Positions 58,521 through 64,000 of a stretch of 64,000 nt of DNA are shown here, one piece after another. How positions within the stretch are numbered: the first letter of the stretch is position 1; each line of letters begins with the position of its first letter. This DNA comes from Apodemus sylvaticus (taxonomy: Eukaryota > Chordata > Mammalia > Rodentia > Muridae), in the NCBI RefSeq assembly GCF_947179515.1, contig NC_067474.1, positions 87,745,824-87,809,823 of the forward strand, written 5' to 3'. Made by a program: the position numbers and the translations under genes. A model generated the notes under the pieces. The model saw only the letters and a list, made by a program, of their open reading frames with translations, was not told where the DNA came from and searched no databases.

Positions 58521-59061
58521 ATTACAGCCCCACCAGCAGTGGAGGAGTGTTCCTCTTTCTCCACATCCTCGCCAACACCTGCTGTCTCCTGAGTTTTTGA
58601 CCTTAGCCATTCTGACTGGTGTAAGGTGAAATCTCAGGGTTGTTTTGATTTGCATTTCCCTAATGACTAATGATGCTGAGCACTTCTTAAAGTGCCTCTC
58701 AGCCATCCGAATTTCTTCATGTGAAAATTCTTTGTTTAGATCTGTACCCCATTTTTAATAGGGTTATTTGGTTCCCTGGGGTCTAACTTCTTGAGGTCTT
58801 TGTATATATTGGATATTAGCTCTCTATCAGATGTAAGGTTGGTGAATATCCTTTCCCAATTTGATGGTTGCCATTTTGTCCTTTTAACAGTGTCCTTTGC
58901 CTTACAGAAACTTTGTAATTTTATGAGGTACCATTTGTCAATTCTTGATCTTGATCTGTTCAGGAACTTTTCCCCTGTGCCCATGTCCTCAAGGGTCTTC
59001 CCCCACTTTCTTTTCTATTAGTTTCAGTGTGACTGGTTTTACATGGAGGTCCTTGATCCAC
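58521..59061 (-). pseudogene. L1 copy I ORF2 segment (inverted part)
   Basis: Minus strand: IDKWYLIKLQSFCKAKDTVKR, WERIFTNLTSDRELISNI, EMQIKTTLRFHLTPVRM, CWRGCGERGTLLHCWWG. About nine codons after KFLNR are deleted, and a frameshift lies near 58752. Confidence 0.9.
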
Positions 59062-59101
59062 ACTTTGGAAATCAGTCTGGCGGTTCCTCAGAAAACTGGA
59101 C

Positions 59102-59431
59102 ATGACACTTCCAGAGGACCCTGCTATACCTCTCCTGGGCATATACCCAAAGGATTCCCCAGCATGCAATAAAGACACATGCTCCATTATGTTCATAGCA
59201 GCCTTATTTATAATAGCCAGAAGCTGGAAAGAACCCAGATGTCCCTCAAAGGAGGAATGGATACAGAAAATGTGGTATATTTACCCAATGGAATACTACT
59301 CAGCAATTAGAAACAATGAATTCACAAAATTTTTAGGCAAATGGTTTGATCTGGAAAATATCATCCTAAGTGAGGTAACTCAATCACAAAAGAATACACA
59401 TGGAATGCAATCTCTGATAAGTGGATATTAA
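59102..59431 (+). pseudogene. L1 copy I ORF2 C terminus
   Basis: 109-residue open frame with the conserved order DPAIPLLGIYPKDSP, CNKDTCSIMFIAALFII, WKEPRCPSKEEW, MEYYSAIRNNE and SEVTQSQKNTHGM...SGY. Relic only. Confidence 0.92.
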
Positions 59432-59750
59432 TTAGCCCAGAAGCCCTGAATACCCAAGGCACAAATTGCATAACAAATGACTCCCATGAAGAAGTATGGA
59501 GAGGGTCCTGATCCTGGAAAGAATTAATCTAGCATGGGAAGGGAATATAAGGACAGAGAAAAAGGAGGGAGTTGATTGGAGAATGCATGGAGAGAAGAAG
59601 GTTTATGGGACATATGGGGATGGGGAATCCGGGAAAGGGTAAATCATTTGGAATGTAAACAAAGAATATAGAAAATAAAAATATTAAAACAAAATACACT
59701 TTAAAAAAAAGGATATGTGTAACTGAAAAATAAAAAGAAAGCACAATCAA

Positions 59751-60249
59751 TAGTATCGATCAAAGAAAGGACAGAATAACTAAAGCTGAAGACAAGGTGG
59801 AATATCTGAAAATTTCCCAACAAGAACACCTACGATATAATTAGAAGTGTGGATTAGTATTTTAAGGTACTTTATATGAAAATACAAATTTAAGAGACAA
59901 AAGTCTGAGTATTATGGACATAGGGAAGAATTACATTCTAGAGTCATAGAAAATATTTTCAGTAAAATCATTAGAAAATTTTTCACTAAGTTGGTAAAAG
60001 GGATGCCAGCCCTGATACAGGTGGCATTTGGCAAATTTTTAAAAAAAATTAAAAATTAAAGAAAATTTAGACAAAATTAACGGAATAGTGTCTCATCATA
60101 TTATTGATATGTCGTAAAACTTATTGACTACTGAGAATGACCAAAATTTGAATTGATAATCTATATTCAGGAAGCTCGAAGCCTAAAGAAAAACATTTCC
60201 TACAGAGCAGCTCTGAATACATATTACAAGTAGTTTTTAAAGATGAAGA

Positions 60250-60289
<40 letters not shown>

Positions 60290-60370
60290 CACACACACAC
60301 ACACAAACTATTCTGGTTGGCAGGCAGTCACAGGGAGAAGCAAAAGGCAGCTAAACAAGAGCCAAGAATG
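59751..60370. other. AT-rich spacer with (CA)n at 60250-60305
   Basis: The CA array is about 28 units with one AACA interruption. No other feature. Confidence 0.7.
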
Positions 60371-60372
60371 AA

Positions 60373-60556
60373 TATGCAGGCCTGGGGCAATGGCTCAGCA
60401 GGTAAAAACACTTACTGCATAAGCCTGATTTTAAGACTTGCATTCACTTTTTGGAACTTACATGGTAGAAGCAAGACTATTGTCCTCTGATCTTTACCCA
60501 TACACTTTTCTGTGTGTGAGCATGTGTATATATGCAGATATATAAAATAAGAGGCA
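60373..60556 (+). mobile_element. B3/B2-type SINE
   Basis: GGCCTGGGGCAATGGCTCAGCAGGTAAAAACACTTACTGCATAAGCCTGA is the tRNA-like head. TTTTTGGAACTTACATGGTAGAAG and TTGTCCTCTGATCTTTACCCATAC follow, then a GTGTGAGCATGTGT region and the ATAAAATAAGAGG end. Confidence 0.88.
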
Positions 60557-60709
60557 TCCCTATGGCTTTTCCTAATACTTGTGGGACCCATCTATCTGAA
60601 TTATTTCCTATTCACATAGTCACTTAAACATCCTCACTTTTTCTGCCTTTCCCTTTTAAGTAAAAGGCCAGTACTACTCCATCTTGGGACCAGACTTTAT
60701 CTTTAAAGA

Positions 60710-61145
60710 AAAAAAAAAAGGCCTGAGAACTTGACCTGCAGCTGAACCAGAGCTTCACCCAAGTACCAGTAAGGATCCCAGAGTTTGTCCTTAGTCCATA
60801 CTCCAGAGTTCCTCCCTCGCTACTTCCTAGCAACAGTTAATCAAAGATTAGTATGATTGTTTCAGATGTACTTTCAGACCATTTGTGTTCATGGTCTTGC
60901 TTCAGGGTACCCACCTGTTGGCTTACAATGGTCATTCTATTAAATGCTTACCAGGATGGTCACCCCTCCTCGCTTGCTTCCAAAACCTTGTCCGGAAGAG
61001 AGTTCGGGGCTGCTTCACCAAACCATCTGGCGGGTTGGCAGTGAGTAAGCCGAAGCTTGAGTTTGTAATAAAGAGACCCTAATGTGATTGCATTAGAGTC
61101 CGGTCTTGGTTGCTCTTCTGGGCTCTCAAAGGAGGAACAATCACA
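60710..61145 (+). mobile_element. Probable ERV solo LTR
   Basis: TTCCTAGCAACAGTTAATC and TTGTGTTCATGGTCTTGCTTC upstream, then GTTTGTAATAAAGAGACCC (AATAAA at 61066) and a U5-like tail GAGTCCGGTCTTGGTTGCTCTTCTGGG with TCTCAAAGG. A polyadenylation signal followed within 40 bp by a TC- and GT-rich U5-like segment is the layout of a gammaretrovirus-type (ERV1) LTR. No internal retroviral genes are present. The left edge is uncertain and no TSD was found. Confidence 0.5.
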
Positions 61146-61344
61146 GCTTATGTGTCTTCCTCCTTTACCTACTCCCAGGTCCTCTCCAGTGGTTTCTTTT
61201 TGCCTTCCCTGTGTCCAACCCTGGCTTTGACAGTTGCTTCCAGCAACAAGAAAAAACATGATCTAGGATTCACACATAAGAGAAAACACAAGGCACTTAT
61301 TTTAAGATTTCTCAGAAATGTCTCCACTGATTACATGACAATTA
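61146..61344. other. Short spacer
   Basis: Nothing recognised. Confidence 0.4.
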
Positions 61345-62110
61345 AACCAGTTAATACTCCCACCAACAATGGATGAGGACTGCCCTTAATCCAGGCCAGG
61401 TTTTCTTGTCTTTTGCTATCTTGATGACTTGCTTGAGTGAGACGGAATCATAAGGTCCTTCTAATTAGTATTTCTCTTATGGTTAAAAATGGTGTGGAAC
61501 TTTTAAAAATATTTATTGGCCATTTTATTTCTTCTTGTGAGATCTCTCTGAGCATTTCATTTTAGAGTTTTGATTGTATTATTTCTATCTATTTATCTAT
61601 CTTTCTATCTATCACTGCCTCTTTAAGTTTTGTTTGTAAACTAGATATCAATCCTCTACTAGACATATAATTGGTAAACATTTAATCCTATTCTATAGTC
61701 TGTATCTTCATTCCAGTAATTGTTTTCTTTGCCTACAGAAGCTATTTAATTTTACAAGGTCCCAATTATATTGATTGTTTACTTTATTTTCTGAAAACTG
61801 AAATGTCTTGCAAAAGTTCTTACATATGACTATAATTTGAAGTGTTTTTACTTTTTCTTTGGCTACAACAATTTCTGAACTTTAAATCTTATGTTCTACT
61901 TGGAAAATGAAAAGAATTTAGTTTTCTTTTGCTACTGGTAGATACTAAATTTTACAAGCATCGATTGTTAAACAGTTTGTCTTTCCTCCAAAGAATATTT
62001 TGGGAATCTGTTTCAAAAATCAAATATCCTGTGGATATAGGTGTGGATTTAGATCCAGTTACTCCACTTTATTCCATTTATTTATGTGTGTGTATTTTAG
62101 TGTTGGGATT
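61345..62110 (-). mobile_element. Ancient L1 ORF2 3' fragment
   Basis: CCCACCAACAATGGATGAGG, TTGAGTGAGACGGAATCATAAGG, AACTAGATATCAATCCTCTACTAGACATATAATTGG and AATTTTACAAGGTCCCAATTATATTGATTG parallel the reversed C-terminal ORF2 of the young copies (for example AACCCCACCAGCAGTGGAGG and ATATTAGCCCTCTATCTGATG at 25.0-25.3 kb), but with far greater divergence. It ends near the region matching GGTGTGGATTTAGATCC. Likely a pre-murid L1. Confidence 0.75.
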
Positions 62111-62860
62111 ATGACAAAAATGGGGCAAAAAAAGCAGGAAGACACAACTTCAAGAGGCTAAGTCTGCTTTATTCAAAGAGTGAGGGAGCCTCAACCTTTT
62201 GGGGGGATAAAGGTTGAGCACATTTACAGGGGCTAGGACACATGTATATTTAGATGACTACTAGCTACTAGCAAGTTTCAGCTATGTGCATATGAGGAAG
62301 GTTGACTGGAAGAAGTGTGGGTTTTCTTTGATGGAGCAGAATGGTCAGGCTAGAGTTAAGCAGTACTTCATGGCTCAGGTATATTGACCAGTACTTAAAT
62401 CTGTTGCAGGATATATATGATCATAATGTGAACCCTGAGATTGTATACTGAAAAAAATCTGCCTCTGGTTGTGGCATGGCTCAGTCTTTGCGCATACCTT
62501 TAATTCAAGAGTGTTGCAGGATGGTTGATAACATTATGAAATTGTGTGCTAAAAACACTGTTTCTTGGTGAGGTGTGGCTCCACTGTAGCATCATCTTTA
62601 ATCAAAGGATTAAACAAAGTCAACCATAGGTCAGAAGGCCAAGCAAGCAACCAGTTGATAGAAAGTGATAAGAAAACCCAGGGAAATAAAGGAGGAACTT
62701 CGAGTTAAAGGGTATGGAGAAGGAGAAAGGACTTTTTTTTTCTGGGACAGTAGTGGAGTAGGAAGTTCAGCTGGATGCCTTCTCTCCCTCTCTGAGTTAG
62801 CAGGCTTTTACCCCACCTTGCAGCTCCTTAGTCTTTACTGATAAATAAAACATTGAATGT
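62111..62860. repeat. Unassigned repeat with 110-bp tandem duplication
   Basis: GTTGCAGGAT begins at 62403 and 62513. Both units continue with ATTGT(A/G)T(A/G)CT(G/A)A..., a GTGGC(A/T) core and a TTTAATCAAAGGAT or TTTAATTCAAGAGT end, so two diverged units of 110 bp run to about 62621. Upstream TCTGCTTTATTCAAAGAG and downstream CTTTACTGATAAATAAAACATTG suggest an LTR-like or RMER-type element, not identified. Confidence 0.45.
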
Positions 62861-64000
62861 TTGGGAATTTGTGTTTTAAAAACAACAAAATTTCTCACGA
62901 CTTGAGGTTATTACCCCAAAAGTATCATGCTATCTGTTTTAGTGGTTTCAAAAAATTCAGTTATGGTAATACTTCCAACTGTTTTTGTATACTGGCAGGA
63001 AGAGACAACAGTGAGTCTTTGCTTATTCAAAATACTTTGCAGTTATTGTGTCTTCACAAACATTTCTGTGAAAAGTGGAGTTGAAAAATTTGAAATTGTA
63101 TTTCTGGAAAAGGTAATCTTTTCTTTTGTCAAGTGGGTATGTTCACCAGAACGCACACAAAGACAGAAAGTGTATTTCTTTTTATCCTACATCAGGTGGT
63201 GGCTATGACTTTTTACTTTTTTGTGGTAATCAATGTCAAAATATTATCCAATTTGCTAGTATGAAAAGTCACACAGGTAATGAAGGAGAAAGGCAAGATA
63301 GATCATTGTCCCAGGTAATCAAATTCCTAAAATAGAGCAGAATTGGCCCCGCTGGAATATTGGGTTGTTACCTGGCCCAAAAATTTGATTCGCTTGACCA
63401 GACGTTTTCTTTTAAGAGGTCTTCATAGCTAAACTCTGCCTCCCTAAAGATCCTAGAAACTCTTAAAATCAGAGTGGACATCACAGCTCCAAAGCACCTT
63501 TAGATCTTTGGCATATATAAAAAATGAAACTACTTGGAGTGCCAATGACAGTTCTAGCTCTTAATCAAGAAACCAGTTCCTTTTATTTGGGTTTCTTTTA
63601 TCCTTAACTATGAAACCAATGTCTACACTTCAACAACAGTCAAGGTATACCCATTTATTCAGCCGTGGCACTCCTATATTGGAGGTAACCAATATCTGTC
63701 TAATTGGTAATAAAGGCTACAAAATTGACAGGAATTAATGCCTACTATTGTAAACCTAGCCAAAACCACATGACTGGAAAGGTTATAAGTCCTAAGGATG
63801 AAACTACTACTAACATATTATTAAAATATTATAATTTTCAAGTACTAAGTACTTTTCTTTATATTTATAGGTAAATATGGCTCTCAACTCTAATCAAGGA
63901 AGATTGCATTTTTTTAAAAAAAAACGTAGAGACTAGATGAGAGATCTGTATCTAGCCAAAATGAGGAGAATTGTGACATTCCCAGACACAAATAGAATAT
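62861..64000. other. Unassigned DNA to the window end
   Basis: No gene. Part of 63560-63790 (GTGGCACTCCTATATTGGAGGTAACCAATATCTG) looks familiar as a rodent dispersed repeat, but I cannot assign it. ORFs at 62857-63335 overlap in different frames and lack motifs. Confidence 0.35.

Larger units (their letters stand above)
58521..59736 (+). mobile_element. LINE-1 copy I, twin-primed inversion with 14-bp TSD
   Basis: 59062-59690 is the plus-strand L1 3' end (ORF2 C terminus, stop near 59431, 3' UTR to AAATCATTTGGAATGTAAAC). 58521-59061 is the upstream ORF2 segment in reverse. In L1 order the two parts are contiguous except for about 10 lost bases. GAAAGCACAATCAA is exact at 58507-58520 and 59737-59750. 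Between the first A-rich end (about 59693) and the TSD lie about 43 bp with a second A-rich end, a possible short 3' transduction. Confidence 0.95.

Overview
This is nuclear DNA from a murid rodent, most likely a rat (Rattus) or close relative. The sequence shows rodent B1, B2 and B3-type SINEs and many LINE-1 (L1) copies. The younger L1 copies end in the short G-rich 3' UTR with a terminal AAATCATTTGAAATGTAAAT motif that I associate with rat L1; this lineage assignment is from memory and untested. I found no intact host protein gene, no tRNA or rRNA gene and nothing prokaryotic. The window reads as gene-poor, L1-dense intergenic (or intronic) DNA.

Layout. 1-3.57 kb: mostly unassigned AT-rich DNA. 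3.57-10.03 kb: nearly full-length but dead plus-strand L1 (copy A), with 5' UTR repeats, an ORF1 carrying 66-bp repeats, a broken ORF2 and a 3' UTR. It abuts an older minus-strand L1 3' UTR (10.03-10.62 kb). 11.4-19.4 kb: near-full-length minus-strand L1 (copy B) into whose ORF2 two younger L1s (B1n, C) have inserted. Both nested copies have inverted 5' segments and recognisable target-site duplications (TSDs). 21-23.3 kb: L1 3' ends and a B1 SINE with a perfect TSD. 24.3-28.1 kb: an old L1 3' UTR split by a young twin-primed L1 (copy E, perfect 15-bp TSD). 29.8-33.9 kb: a GC-rich tandem repeat joined directly to the ORF2 part of L1 copy F. 34.2-43.9 kb: L1-poor, with one MIR-like SINE, a B1 and copies of a dispersed rodent repeat. 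44-46.8 kb: twin-primed L1 copy G, a possible LTR and another dispersed repeat with a 9-bp TSD. 48.4-50.5 kb: old minus-strand L1 3' UTRs. 53.6-55.9 kb: a decayed, apparently intronless copy of a PPxY-containing membrane-protein gene resembling TMEM92, with SINEs inserted downstream. 56.5 kb: a URR1-like DNA transposon fossil. 58.5-59.7 kb: twin-primed L1 copy I with a perfect 14-bp TSD. 60.4-62.9 kb: B3 SINE, LTR-like sequence, ancient L1 and a 110-bp tandem duplication.

No genes work together here; the content is a layered record of retrotransposition. The strongest theme is how often L1 copies carry a 5' inversion (five examples, three with clear TSDs plus one near-match). Two independent insertions have inversion breakpoints within about 10 bp of the same ORF2 position. 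I found no convincing evidence for a new functional system.
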